From the NCBI GenBank assembly GCA_028716745.1, contig JAQUPE010000007.1, forward strand, positions 1-34,775: a DNA stretch of 34,775 nucleotides, in the 5' to 3' direction. The position numbers and the translations under genes are program-made. The notes below the pieces were generated by a model. The model was not told the DNA's origin. It ran no database searches and was given only the letters and a program-made list of their open reading frames with translations. Below, one piece after another: positions 1 through 8,932 of this stretch (positions are counted from its first letter, which is position 1; each line of letters opens with the position of its first letter). The DNA comes from Minisyncoccota bacterium. Its GTDB lineage: Bacteria; Patescibacteriota; Minisyncoccia; UBA6257; 02-FULL-45-10c.

Positions 1-2
1 TG

Positions 3-134
3 TTTAAAAAGGAAATAGGCGCGGTTAGCGTGGAGTTTAAAAAGACGGATAAATTTGATTCGGAGCTAAGTTCGAATTTAGAGGGCCTGCCCGGCCAGGG
101 GGAAAGCGTCTGGGTAGGGGTTAAAAAGACGTAG
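3..134 (+). CDS. C-terminal fragment of an unidentified protein (truncated by window edge)
   Basis: Open frame from the window start: FKKEIGAVSVEFKKTDKFDSELSSNLEGLPGQGESVWVGVKKT, ending at TAG 132-134; no family recognised. Confidence 0.5.
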   Translation, partial: FKKEIGAVSVEFKKTDKFDSELSSNLEGLPGQGESVWVGVKKT

Positions 135-144
135 TCTTTGTTTG

Positions 145-173
145 TTGACATAATTTTTGTTTTGTGCTACTAT
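145..173 (+). promoter_or_regulatory. Sigma70-type promoter of the putative ncRNA
   Basis: TTGACA (145-150), 17-nt spacer, TACTAT (168-173); predicted start near 180. Confidence 0.8.
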
Positions 174-179
174 ATTAAA

Positions 180-456
180 GCTAAAATGGCTGTTCTTGAT
201 GAGCGGAGCGGTTCCGCGTTAAAGGACAAGCACATTAAAAAGAGAGGTGATGCTTTTGATAAGGTTGTGGTCAACCAGTTCGATGATAGGATGATCAACC
301 GGCCGCGGCGACGGGGCAGCCAAGCTGTATAGCCCCAAACGACATTCCTTCAAGGAGGAATCGGTGATAGGAACAGTATTCTAGCCGGCTCAAAAGCACT
401 TAAAAAAACGACGAAAAGTACCGTGTGCCCAGGATTCTGTCCCTGGGCCTTTTTTA
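180..456 (+). ncRNA. Putative structured non-coding RNA of unassigned family, about 275 nt
   Basis: Consensus promoter at the 5' end and intrinsic terminator at the 3' end. Helices: GCGGA 203-207/TCCGC 213-217; TGCTTTTGA 251-259/TCAAAAGCA 390-398; GGTTG 263-267/CAACC 272-276; CCGGC 299-303/GCCGG 384-388; GGGGC 313-317/GCCCC 332-336; ATTCCT 344-349/AGGAAT 356-361. The overlapping 64-aa ORF starts upstream of the -35 box. Confidence 0.7.
427..455 (+). terminator. Intrinsic terminator of the ncRNA unit
   Basis: GCCCAGG-attctgtc-CCTGGGC followed by CTTTTTT. Confidence 0.85.
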
Positions 457-475
457 TTTAAAAATCTTTGTGAAA

Positions 476-1246
476 TTAATATTTCAATAAATCCTCTTCT
501 TTTCTCATCTTCTTTACTTCATTTGGGTTCAAGTCGGCCATAATCATTCCTTCTTTATTATCTATTTTCTTTAAAATTTTATATTGGCGAGGACTGCATA
601 TTACGCTTACCCCGGTAGCTATTTTAGGTTTTGTATAAACATCGGCGACGACGATAAAAACTTCATTTTCAAATGATTTTATAGCTGGCGCGGCAAGGCT
701 GAATATTTTTTTATATCTTTTCAAATCCCTTTTCTCTTTTTTAGTTAGAACATCAAATGTCGGGCAAAAAACTATCCAGGCGCCTCCTTTTGCGAGCTTT
801 TTAATCAGTTCTGGGAAGTTAATATCATAACAAATAATAATTCCTATTTTTCCAAATTTTGTTTTTATCGGAATATCTTGCCTGCCGTGGGATACACCCT
901 CTTTTTTATCGCCTTTCCATAAATGGATTTTTTCGTATCTGTATTTAATTTCCCCTTTATCGTCAATTAAAAAAGCGCAATTCAAAAATTTGTTTTTTTC
1001 TTTGATGTATGTTCCAAAAATACAATGAATTTTTAACTTTTTACACATCCTTTGTATTTCTTTCAGGGAATCATCTTTTCTTTTAGTCTGGAAAGGATGT
1101 TCCAAAATACAATCCTCGGGGAAACAAGCTATATCAACTTTGTTTTTTGCCGCTTTTTCTAAAAAGAACAAAAGCCTTTCAAGGTTTTTTTTCGGGCTTA
1201 AAGTTACCCTCATTTGAATTGCCGCAACCTTCACTTTTTTAGCCAT
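476..1246 (-). CDS. Carbon-nitrogen hydrolase (nitrilase superfamily)
   Basis: Glu-Lys-Cys triad context: FPEDC, YEKIHLW, IIICYDINFPEL. Confidence 0.9.
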   Translation of the reverse strand: MAKKVKVAAIQMRVTLSPKKNLERLLFFLEKAAKNKVDIACFPEDCILEHPFQTKRKDDSLKEIQRMCKKLKIHCIFGTYIKEKNKFLNCAFLIDDKGEIKYRYEKIHLWKGDKKEGVSHGRQDIPIKTKFGKIGIIICYDINFPELIKKLAKGGAWIVFCPTFDVLTKKEKRDLKRYKKIFSLAAPAIKSFENEVFIVVADVYTKPKIATGVSVICSPRQYKILKKIDNKEGMIMADLNPNEVKKMRKEEDLLKY

Positions 1247-1283
1247 ATTTTCATATTATCACATATTAGGGCGGTTTTTGTGG

Positions 1284-1289
1284 TATAAT
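1284..1289 (+). promoter_or_regulatory. Extended -10 promoter element for the zinc-ribbon/373-aa gene pair
   Basis: TGGTATAAT (TGn-TATAAT) about 40 nt upstream of the ATG at 1331. Confidence 0.5.
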
Positions 1290-1330
1290 AATAGAATAAA
1301 GGCCGTTGGTTTTTAATTAAAATAAAAAAT

Positions 1331-1621
1331 ATGGATTTTTTAAATAGCATAATTGAAGGAATTAAAAATAATTTAAAATGGAAAGCGCAGAGCGCGGCGG
1401 CGGGAGGCTTAGAAACAGGAATAGGTTCGGTAATTAAAAAATTTAAGGGCGGAAATAAATGCCCGTCTTGCAAAAAGCCGATAGCGGAAGAGAATGCGAA
1501 GTTTTGTCCGAATTGCCGGGCTAAACTGATTTTAAAATGCTCCAAGCCGGATTGCGGAAGAGAGTCCAAGCTAGGCACTCAGTTTTGCCCTTCTTGCGGA
1601 ACAGATTTATCAAAAGAATAA
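1331..1621 (+). CDS. Small double zinc-ribbon protein
   Basis: CPSC..CPNC and C(S)KPDC..CPSC motifs in the C-terminal half. Confidence 0.8.
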   Translation: MDFLNSIIEGIKNNLKWKAQSAAAGGLETGIGSVIKKFKGGNKCPSCKKPIAEENAKFCPNCRAKLILKCSKPDCGRESKLGTQFCPSCGTDLSKE

Positions 1622-1663
1622 AAATCAGCGGAATTAAAATAATTCTAAATCATATTAATTAAT

Positions 1664-2785
1664 ATGAATTTAAAAACTTTCAAAATTAGCTTGCCTAAAA
1701 CATGGCAGGAGACTTCTCGCATGGGCGGCGAGAGCCAAGTGAATATTAGGGTTAGCCATATTAATCCGCTTTCTAAAATAGACGAAAAAAGATTTCAGGA
1801 CCAAGTAACATATAAAGGAGATGTAAGCACTACTCGGCTTGCTGTTCAGACTACGGCTCGCGGCATGCGTCCGATGAAAGAGTCTTACAATATGATGAAA
1901 AATCTCATAACGCAGGGCATTATGCCGCCCGATATGATGAACATGGGGAAGCTTGATGAGATGTGGAAGGGGCTGACAGAAGTTTCCGGCGGAGAACGAA
2001 CTGGAGATTCCGATGTGGCAAATGATATTGATATTATTCAATACCCGGATGAAGAAACCGCTTGGCAGGCGTTAAAAAATAAAGGACTGATGCAGACTCA
2101 GGGCCTTGATGTGCCTATGCCCGGAAATATTACGATTCCTGGAATGCCGAAAAATATGACGATGAGCGATTTGTTCCAAAGCGATTTGATGAAGAATTTT
2201 ATACCAAAAGACAAGCTTGGATATTTTTCAAAAATGCAATTGGTAATTAAGGGGGCTCAGCAGCAGATGCCCGGAATAAAACAAAATCTTGAAAAGAAAG
2301 GAGTTAAATATGGAGAGGGGAAATATTTGGGATGCAAAACAGTTTATATGACGTCTCCCAATCAGACGCCTCCTCCGGAAGCGCAATCGGCTTCTTCGTC
2401 CAAGGCGGATAATTTAGGTTTGGGCATGGGAGGGAAAGGCGTAGATGCTTTTGAAAAAAGAGGGGGACACATCGCCCATCTTGATCCTTTGCCAAAATTC
2501 AAAGAACCGTATTCCGCGACCAACACCATGTATTTAGGGATTCTTTATAAGAATTTCGTTATTAACGGATCTTTATTATGGGGAATTGCCCAGATGCCTT
2601 CCGGTGATACGCCCTGCTATTCTTTAAATCAGACTAAGGAATTGACTACGACCGAAGTAATAGATGGAAAGAGTTTTACGGGCACTGTTATTGTTCCATT
2701 GCCAAGCACTTTTGCTAAAGAGGGCTATTTAAATAAGGAAGAGGTTGAAAAGATATATAAGGATATTATTTCTAAGTTGAAATAA
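1664..2785 (+). CDS. Hypothetical protein, 373 aa
   Basis: Long ORF between the zinc-ribbon gene and a strong terminator; no family recognised. Confidence 0.8.
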   Translation: MNLKTFKISLPKTWQETSRMGGESQVNIRVSHINPLSKIDEKRFQDQVTYKGDVSTTRLAVQTTARGMRPMKESYNMMKNLITQGIMPPDMMNMGKLDEMWKGLTEVSGGERTGDSDVANDIDIIQYPDEETAWQALKNKGLMQTQGLDVPMPGNITIPGMPKNMTMSDLFQSDLMKNFIPKDKLGYFSKMQLVIKGAQQQMPGIKQNLEKKGVKYGEGKYLGCKTVYMTSPNQTPPPEAQSASSSKADNLGLGMGGKGVDAFEKRGGHIAHLDPLPKFKEPYSATNTMYLGILYKNFVINGSLLWGIAQMPSGDTPCYSLNQTKELTTTEVIDGKSFTGTVIVPLPSTFAKEGYLNKEEVEKIYKDIISKLK

Positions 2786-2794
2786 AATTCATTA

Positions 2795-2822
2795 AAAATC
2801 TCCGCCGGTTGGCGGAGATTTT
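2795..2822. terminator. Bidirectional intrinsic terminator between convergent genes
   Basis: Perfect 12-bp stem AAAATCTCCGCC-GGTT-GGCGGAGATTTT, overlapping the trpS stop codon. Confidence 0.85.
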
Positions 2823-3798
2823 AATTTGGAAGGCCGAGTTTATTTTTTACCTCTTTCATCTTGGCAGAGGAGAGCTTTTGAGCCTTTTTGGCGCTGGCAG
2901 ATAATAGGGTTTTTATTTTAGAATCAGGTATTTTTTTGGAACGGAACGGCTCAAGAGCTTTGATTGCGATTTGAGCGAGGTCGGTTTTGAATTGCCCATA
3001 GTTTTTGTCCTTATATTTATTTTCTATTTCGGCTACAGATTTTTCCGTTAATGCGGAATAGATATCCAGTAAATTAGAAATGCCAGGCTTGTTTTGAGCA
3101 TCATATTTTATTTCGCTGCCGGAATCGGTAACTGCTGTTTTAATTTTCTTTTCTATTTCAGCCGGAGAATCGTTCAAAAATAAGCATCCATTAGGAATTG
3201 ATTTGGACATTTTCTTTTCCGGATCGTTCAAGCTCATTAGGCGCGCAGTTTTGGTTAAAATTGGCTGGGGTTCAATAAAGGTTTTTCCAAACTTATTATT
3301 AAATTTTCTAGCCAATGTTCTGGTAAATTCCAAGTGTTGGACTTGGTCTTCGCCAACCGGAACAAAAGCGGCGTCATACATAATAATGTCGGCAGCCATT
3401 AATGCGGGGTAAGTGAAAAGTCCGGCATTAATATTTTGTTTATTTTCTTGCGCCTTATCTTTGTATTGAGTCATTCTTTCCAGTTCGCCAATCGGAGTTA
3501 TTGTATTTAAAATCCATGCCAACTCGGTGCAGTCCGGGGCTTGTGATTGGGTAAAAAGTAAAGATTTTTTCGGATCAAGGCCGGCGGATAGATAAGCATT
3601 AACTAAATTATAAATTTGCTGCTGTTTTTCTTTCGGATCAAAATTAATGGTCAGAGAATGATAATCGGCGATGAAAAATATGCAATTATATTTGCCGGAG
3701 TTTTGGAGAGCCACAAAATTTTTGAGAGCGCCCAAATAATTGCCGAGATGCAATCGGCCCGTAGGCTGTATTCCTGAAACTATAATTGGTTTTTTCAT
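2821..3798 (-). CDS. trpS: Tryptophanyl-tRNA synthetase
   Basis: SGIQPTGRLHLGNYLGA (HIGH-like) and KMSKS motifs; ATG at 3798 preferred over the TTG at 3810. Confidence 0.95.
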   Translation of the reverse strand: MKKPIIVSGIQPTGRLHLGNYLGALKNFVALQNSGKYNCIFFIADYHSLTINFDPKEKQQQIYNLVNAYLSAGLDPKKSLLFTQSQAPDCTELAWILNTITPIGELERMTQYKDKAQENKQNINAGLFTYPALMAADIIMYDAAFVPVGEDQVQHLEFTRTLARKFNNKFGKTFIEPQPILTKTARLMSLNDPEKKMSKSIPNGCLFLNDSPAEIEKKIKTAVTDSGSEIKYDAQNKPGISNLLDIYSALTEKSVAEIENKYKDKNYGQFKTDLAQIAIKALEPFRSKKIPDSKIKTLLSASAKKAQKLSSAKMKEVKNKLGLPN

Positions 3799-3799
3799 T

Positions 3800-5515
3800 T
3801 TAGACTTCAATTAGCACGGGGAGAATCATCGGTCTTCTCTTGGTTTTATTATACAAAAGTTGGCCGATTTGGTCTCTTATTAAACCTTTAATATAATCCG
3901 GTTCGGGGTGCTGATGGCGGGGCAGGCGGCCCAAAATGTGCTTCAATTTTATCCTGATTCCATCGAGCAATTCTTTATTTTCTTTCAAGTAAATAAATCC
4001 GCGGGAAATGATGTCCGGGTTTTTAAGCAGGCGGCCGGTGCTTCTTTCTATTGTGGCAATAACCACGACCATTCCTTCTTGGGCCAGCATTCTTCTGTCG
4101 CGGAGCACGACTTCCTGTACGTCTCCGACGCCAAGGCCGTCTACCATGACATAGTCGGTGGCCGTTTTTTCTTCTGTAACTTTAAAAGCGGTTTTGCTGA
4201 TTTCGGCAAACTGGCCATTGTCGATAAGAATAGCGTTTTCTGCCGGAATGCCTGCCTCTCGCGCGATTTTAGCGCAGGCTTTTCTTTTGAAATAATAAGC
4301 GTTGGCCGGTATAACAAATTTAGGTTTCATGAGTTCAATCACTAATTTCAAGTCGTCCTTCGGCGCATGGCCGGATGCGTGAATATCCAAGAATTTTGAA
4401 TTATAAACTTCGCTTACCTGGCGCGCGATGTTGTCTTGAAGAGTTTGAACACTTCGTTCGTTTCCCGGAACTACGGAAGAGGAAAAGATAACCGTATCGG
4501 TTGGTTTGAATTTGAGATGCCTATGCTCTCCGTTGGCGATTTTAGTAAGTCCGGCATTCGGTTCTCCCTGTCCGCCGGTAGTAAGAATCATTATTTTGTC
4601 ATCTTTTATTCCATGCAATTCTTCAACATTAACGATCTGTCCCTTTTTAACTTTAAGATATCCGAGGTTTCTCATTATCTGAATATTGTCTTTCATCGAA
4701 CGTCCGTTGATGGCAACTTTTCTTCCAAGTTTTTCAGATATTTCAATTATGGTTGAAAGGCGGTCCAAGAGAGAGGCAAAAGTCGTGACGATAATTCTGC
4801 CTTCGGCTTTTTTAAATAAAATTTCCAATTCTTTAACAACAGTCTCTTCTGATTTTGAAGCGCCTTCTATATCGGCATTGGTGCTGTCCAGAAAAACGCT
4901 GTGAATTCCCATGTCGCTAAGGCGCCTGAAAGTTTCTCCATCAATAGGATCGCCTTTTATATCGCGATTTACTCTGAAATCTCCGAAGTGCACCATTTTT
5001 CCAACAGGCGTATCCAAAATAAATCCTAAGCCGTCTGGAATATTGTGTCCGATGTCAAAAAATTCTGCTTCGAAATAATCAGAGAGGCGGAGCTTTTCGC
5101 CGTCTTTTACAATTTGGAATTTTAATTTCGGGAGATTTGGGAATTCATCAAATCTTTTTTCTACCAGCGCCTTAGTAAGGGGAGCGGCATAAATAATCGG
5201 ATTGCCCAATTTTTCAATAATATAAGGGAGGGCGTGGATATGGTCATAGTGGCCGTGCGTTAAGATTAGGGCCTTAATATTGCGTTTTTTAGGCTCTAAA
5301 TAGGTCATATTAGGGATAATGAAGTCTATGCCTGGAGTTTCTTCTTCCGGAAATTGTATGCCTGCATCCACGACGATAATTTCGTCCTGGTACTCAAAGA
5401 AGATGCAGTTTCTGCCGACTTCTTCAAATCCGCCCAGCGGGCAGAATTTTAAGATGTTTTGCTCAAGCAGCCTTTTCATTCCTAATGCTTTTTTAAATAT
5501 TGGTTTGTTCATCAT
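3800..5515 (-). CDS. rnj: Ribonuclease J (metallo-beta-lactamase/beta-CASP)
   Basis: LGGFEEVGRNC, LTHGHYDHIHALPYI, HFGDFRVN, ASGHAPKDDLKL motifs. Confidence 0.95.
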   Translation of the reverse strand: MMNKPIFKKALGMKRLLEQNILKFCPLGGFEEVGRNCIFFEYQDEIIVVDAGIQFPEEETPGIDFIIPNMTYLEPKKRNIKALILTHGHYDHIHALPYIIEKLGNPIIYAAPLTKALVEKRFDEFPNLPKLKFQIVKDGEKLRLSDYFEAEFFDIGHNIPDGLGFILDTPVGKMVHFGDFRVNRDIKGDPIDGETFRRLSDMGIHSVFLDSTNADIEGASKSEETVVKELEILFKKAEGRIIVTTFASLLDRLSTIIEISEKLGRKVAINGRSMKDNIQIMRNLGYLKVKKGQIVNVEELHGIKDDKIMILTTGGQGEPNAGLTKIANGEHRHLKFKPTDTVIFSSSVVPGNERSVQTLQDNIARQVSEVYNSKFLDIHASGHAPKDDLKLVIELMKPKFVIPANAYYFKRKACAKIAREAGIPAENAILIDNGQFAEISKTAFKVTEEKTATDYVMVDGLGVGDVQEVVLRDRRMLAQEGMVVVIATIERSTGRLLKNPDIISRGFIYLKENKELLDGIRIKLKHILGRLPRHQHPEPDYIKGLIRDQIGQLLYNKTKRRPMILPVLIEV

Positions 5516-5568
5516 GATTTTTTAATTTAATTTTCTTTTTTAATTGTTTAAGTTTTGGCGATTAAGGG

Positions 5569-5652
5569 TGGGGACGGAGAGATTTGAACTCTCACGGGAT
5601 TGCTCCCGTACGCACCTGAAGCGTATGCGTCTGCCAGTTCCGCCACGTCCCC
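5569..5652 (-). tRNA. tRNA-Leu (anticodon CAG)
   Basis: Minus-strand cloverleaf with acceptor GGGGACG/CGTCCCC, anticodon arm TACGC-TTCAGGT-GCGTA, long variable arm and T-arm GAGAGTTCAAATCTCTC; CCA not encoded. Confidence 0.95.
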
Positions 5653-5655
5653 AGT

Positions 5656-6606
5656 TTATGCCGTTAGCTTTTTAATTTGATCTATTAATTTTGTTTCTAC
5701 AGGATTGATTTTTTTCGCTTCGGCCAGATGATAAGCGACCCATTGAGACAAAATAATGCTGTTCCAAGTTTTTTCCAGATTATTTTTTCCGGAAAGATTT
5801 ATTCTTATCGATGAAACTCCATTTTTTTTCATTATTGCGGTTGTTATGCCCATTTTTCTTTTTCCTTGCGGAGTAGAATTATTTTCCAGGAATACGGCAA
5901 TAACATTTTTAGGGCGTTTTTCCAAAGGAACAATTTCGTTATGAGTCATTTCAGGAAAAGTTCCGGAGAAACACATAGATTTTGCGGTTTCATTAAGATT
6001 TGTTTTCCAAATATAAGACAGATGATTATTTTCAGGAGAGCTGTAAATAAGAACAGTTTTATTTTTCAGCTGGCGGGAAATTATTTTTCCGGCTGTTTCA
6101 AAAGATTTAGGTTTTAGATAAGCCAGAGATTGATTCTTGCTTCCAGGGAAAACAGTTTTAACGATTTGCATGATTCCATAAAACATCAGGCCGTTTGCTT
6201 GGCGGGGGGTTAAATTTCCGGCCGGGAGAAGAGAAAGCGGTACTCCTGCTTTGTCGGATAATTTTTTAAGCTGTCCGCCTGAGCATACCGCGGCTTTCAG
6301 GCGAGCCTTTGAAAATCCGCTGAGCGTTTCGTTTGTATTGCCGGAAAAGGAAACGAATATAAATAAAGGCTTTTTATAACTGGTTTTTGGCAAGCCATAA
6401 TTTTCCCAAACGAGAACCGGAACAGGGATTTTGACCTCATATTTCAAGTCGGATGCGAGAAAGCCGGCCTGGCCGGATCCGCCCATTCCAATAACTATAA
6501 TGGCGTCGGGATGAGAACCTTTTATTTTATCCATGCGGAAATATTGCAGGGCCGATGGCGTAAGCTGTTTGTTGAAATTCAATATTGAGTTTTTAAAATT
6601 ATCCAT
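5656..6606 (-). CDS. Bifunctional phosphoglucose/phosphomannose isomerase (SIS domain)
   Basis: IVIGMGGSGQAG, SFSGNTNET and C-terminal FPEMTHNEIV motifs. Confidence 0.85.
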   Translation of the reverse strand: MDNFKNSILNFNKQLTPSALQYFRMDKIKGSHPDAIIVIGMGGSGQAGFLASDLKYEVKIPVPVLVWENYGLPKTSYKKPLFIFVSFSGNTNETLSGFSKARLKAAVCSGGQLKKLSDKAGVPLSLLPAGNLTPRQANGLMFYGIMQIVKTVFPGSKNQSLAYLKPKSFETAGKIISRQLKNKTVLIYSSPENNHLSYIWKTNLNETAKSMCFSGTFPEMTHNEIVPLEKRPKNVIAVFLENNSTPQGKRKMGITTAIMKKNGVSSIRINLSGKNNLEKTWNSIILSQWVAYHLAEAKKINPVETKLIDQIKKLTA

Positions 6607-6610
6607 AATA

Positions 6611-8266
6611 TTATTTGAATACTCTGACGGTTCGTAGATGCCACTTATTCAGGCCGTTAAATCTTTCGGCGCTTGAAGAAATCATTTCTTCCGTGAAGCC
6701 GCCGAGGTCTTTCGGACCGACATAGATATAGGCCGGGGAATAAAGGAATATGGCTGGCTTGTCTTCATTTATTAATTCCTGCAATTTTCCAAGAGACTCT
6801 ATTCTTTTTTCTTCTTTCAACTCTTTTCTGGCCGATTCTAAAAGTTCGTCAACCTTTTTATTTTCGTAAATGGCAAGATTTAGCCCCGGATAGAATCTTT
6901 CGGAAGAATGCCAGAAAGAAAAGATATCGGGATTATTTTTAAGGATATTTCCAAAAATAATCATCTGGTAATTTCTTGTCTTGATAACCTCGTCGTTGAT
7001 TTCAGAAGGGCTTAAAACAACAGGATTTAAATTGATGCCCGCGTTTTTCCAATCTTCTTTCATTATGTTGGCGGTATCAATCAAAAATTGTATTTGCGGA
7101 ACGACGACATCAAATTCTAATTTAAAAATATTGCTTCCAATCTTTTTTTCTCTGATTCCGGAATCTTTATTTATTGTCCATCCGTTTTTTTCCAGAAGCT
7201 CGGCGCTTTTTTCTACTGAAAATTCTTGCGAGCTTTCAGTTGCCGGATTATAGCCGGTCATTGTAGGCAAGAGCGGTCCGTTAACTATCAGGGCTTTATT
7301 ATCAAATATTTTTTCAACGATTTTTTTCTTATCAGTAGCCAACTCCATGGCCTGCCTGACAATTTTTTCTTTTAGAGCTTCATGAGAATTGGGATTGAAG
7401 AATACGGCGTAATAGCGGGGCATTGCGGCTTCTATGAATTTGCGGCTTATTTTTATATCAGCGATTTTTTTGGGATCTAAATTACCAAATCCATCTATTT
7501 TTTTATTGTTAAATGCCTTAATGATTTCCGCTGTGTCTTGGAAAAAGCTAACATCAAAATTTCTGATAAAAGGCGTAGAGGTAGCGTAGTTTTCATTAGT
7601 GGCAAAGTGATAGGCGGTAATAAATCCGTCTTTTCTTTTATCATATGAGACAAATTTATAAGGGCCGCTTCCTACGGGCTCAAGATTATAGTCGGAAAGC
7701 CTGAAATTTGACGGGGGAATTATTCCGAAAATGTGCTTGGGGATTACCTTGAATTTATTCAAATTATCCAAGAAAAAGGCGTAAGGAGCTCTTAAATTGA
7801 ATTCAATTTCCAGTTCGCTTATCCTTTCGGCTGCCACGCCTTGCCAGGTGGCAAAGAGAGGAGAGCGGGAAGAAGGATCCTGGATTGTTTCAATTGTATA
7901 AACTACGTCGTCGCTGGTCAGCGGCTTTCCATCGCTCCACTTTAAGTCGCTTTTCAAAAATATATTCCAAACTTTTCCGGATTCGTCTACTTTATAATAA
8001 TCAATTAAATCTTCCAGGTTGCCGAAAACAATTTCCGAAAGATCGTTATCAACATCGTTGCCCCCGGAGATTACGGGATTTATGAATGTCGGCTGGCCTA
8101 TTAACCCTTCCGTATATAAATTGCTTGAAACCGGAACTTGTACCGTTTTTGAATTTAGATAAAGAAGGCTGAAAAAAAAGAACGATAAGATAAAAACCAA
8201 AAAAGCTCCGCCAAAAGCGTACTTTTCCATGCGATTAAAACTTTTAAAAATCTGATATAGCGTCAT
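6611..8266 (-). CDS. ABC transporter substrate-binding protein, family 5 (peptide-binding type)
   Basis: N-terminal TM/signal; DLKWSDGKPLTSDDVVYTIE signature of SBP_bac_5. Confidence 0.88.
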   Translation of the reverse strand: MTLYQIFKSFNRMEKYAFGGAFLVFILSFFFFSLLYLNSKTVQVPVSSNLYTEGLIGQPTFINPVISGGNDVDNDLSEIVFGNLEDLIDYYKVDESGKVWNIFLKSDLKWSDGKPLTSDDVVYTIETIQDPSSRSPLFATWQGVAAERISELEIEFNLRAPYAFFLDNLNKFKVIPKHIFGIIPPSNFRLSDYNLEPVGSGPYKFVSYDKRKDGFITAYHFATNENYATSTPFIRNFDVSFFQDTAEIIKAFNNKKIDGFGNLDPKKIADIKISRKFIEAAMPRYYAVFFNPNSHEALKEKIVRQAMELATDKKKIVEKIFDNKALIVNGPLLPTMTGYNPATESSQEFSVEKSAELLEKNGWTINKDSGIREKKIGSNIFKLEFDVVVPQIQFLIDTANIMKEDWKNAGINLNPVVLSPSEINDEVIKTRNYQMIIFGNILKNNPDIFSFWHSSERFYPGLNLAIYENKKVDELLESARKELKEEKRIESLGKLQELINEDKPAIFLYSPAYIYVGPKDLGGFTEEMISSSAERFNGLNKWHLRTVRVFK

Positions 8267-8309
8267 GACAAAACAATAAAGGCAATATGTATTTTAAAAA
8301 ATCGGGGAT

Positions 8310-8528
8310 TTAAATAACTAAATCCACAAGAGCCAGGCCGGCAAAGGCTATGGCTGAAACGATAGTTGCAAAGAAAATTATTTTTTCCAGTCCGCGCCTG
8401 GTGTGATAAAAACCGCCATCTCCGCTTCCTCCAAAAGCGCCGGACAAGCCGGAAGACCTCTCTTGGATAAGAACCAAAACTATCAGTAAGACTGCGAAAA
8501 CAAGCTGGATTATTGAAATAAGAGACAT
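8310..8528 (-). CDS. secG: Preprotein translocase subunit SecG
   Basis: 72 aa, two TM segments, VLIQERSSGLSGAFGGSG motif. Confidence 0.88.
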   Translation of the reverse strand: MSLISIIQLVFAVLLIVLVLIQERSSGLSGAFGGSGDGGFYHTRRGLEKIIFFATIVSAIAFAGLALVDLVI

Positions 8529-8532
8529 AATT

Positions 8533-8904
8533 TTAATTGTTTTGTTTGTATAAGGATTTGGCCGAAAGACTCATAATTAAATTGATGGCGCTGATAATCA
8601 GCGTGGCATATATAAGCGATTCAGTTGAGGTAATGCTAACATCCGCGCTGAGAAAGTCAAGAATATAGAGCATTAGGGCGTTAATCAAAATAGTTGCTAA
8701 GCCGAGAGTGATAAAGATAATCGGAGCGAGAAGAGTTTTTAAAATCGGCTTAATGAAAAGATTAATCAGGGTAAAAATAGCAACGATGATAAGCAATTTT
8801 TCCATTCCGCCCAAAACTTTAAAATCAGGCAAAAAATTAGTCGCCGCCAATATGGCGATTAAATTAACAAAGAAAGAAAAGATAAGACGGGGAAGCAATT
8901 TCAT
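8533..8904 (-). CDS. Four-TM phage-holin-family-4-type membrane protein
   Basis: 123-aa hydrophobic protein; ATNFLPDFKVLGG, NLFIKPILKTLLAPI, GLATILINALMLYILDFL pattern. Confidence 0.75.
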   Translation of the reverse strand: MKLLPRLIFSFFVNLIAILAATNFLPDFKVLGGMEKLLIIVAIFTLINLFIKPILKTLLAPIIFITLGLATILINALMLYILDFLSADVSITSTESLIYATLIISAINLIMSLSAKSLYKQNN

Positions 8905-8932
8905 TTACCTATATTATACAGCAGGCCATTCC

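Noticed and set aside
138-332. 64-aa ORF on the plus strand
   Set aside because: Its start codon lies upstream of the -35 box of a consensus promoter and the sequence is better explained as structured RNA.
1231-1578. 115-aa minus-strand ORF
   Set aside because: Antisense to the zinc-ribbon gene with its CPxC motifs; no protein signature.
3799-3810. TTG start extending trpS to 3810
   Set aside because: ATG at 3798 gives the canonical MKKPIIVSGIQPTG start and removes the overlap with rnj.
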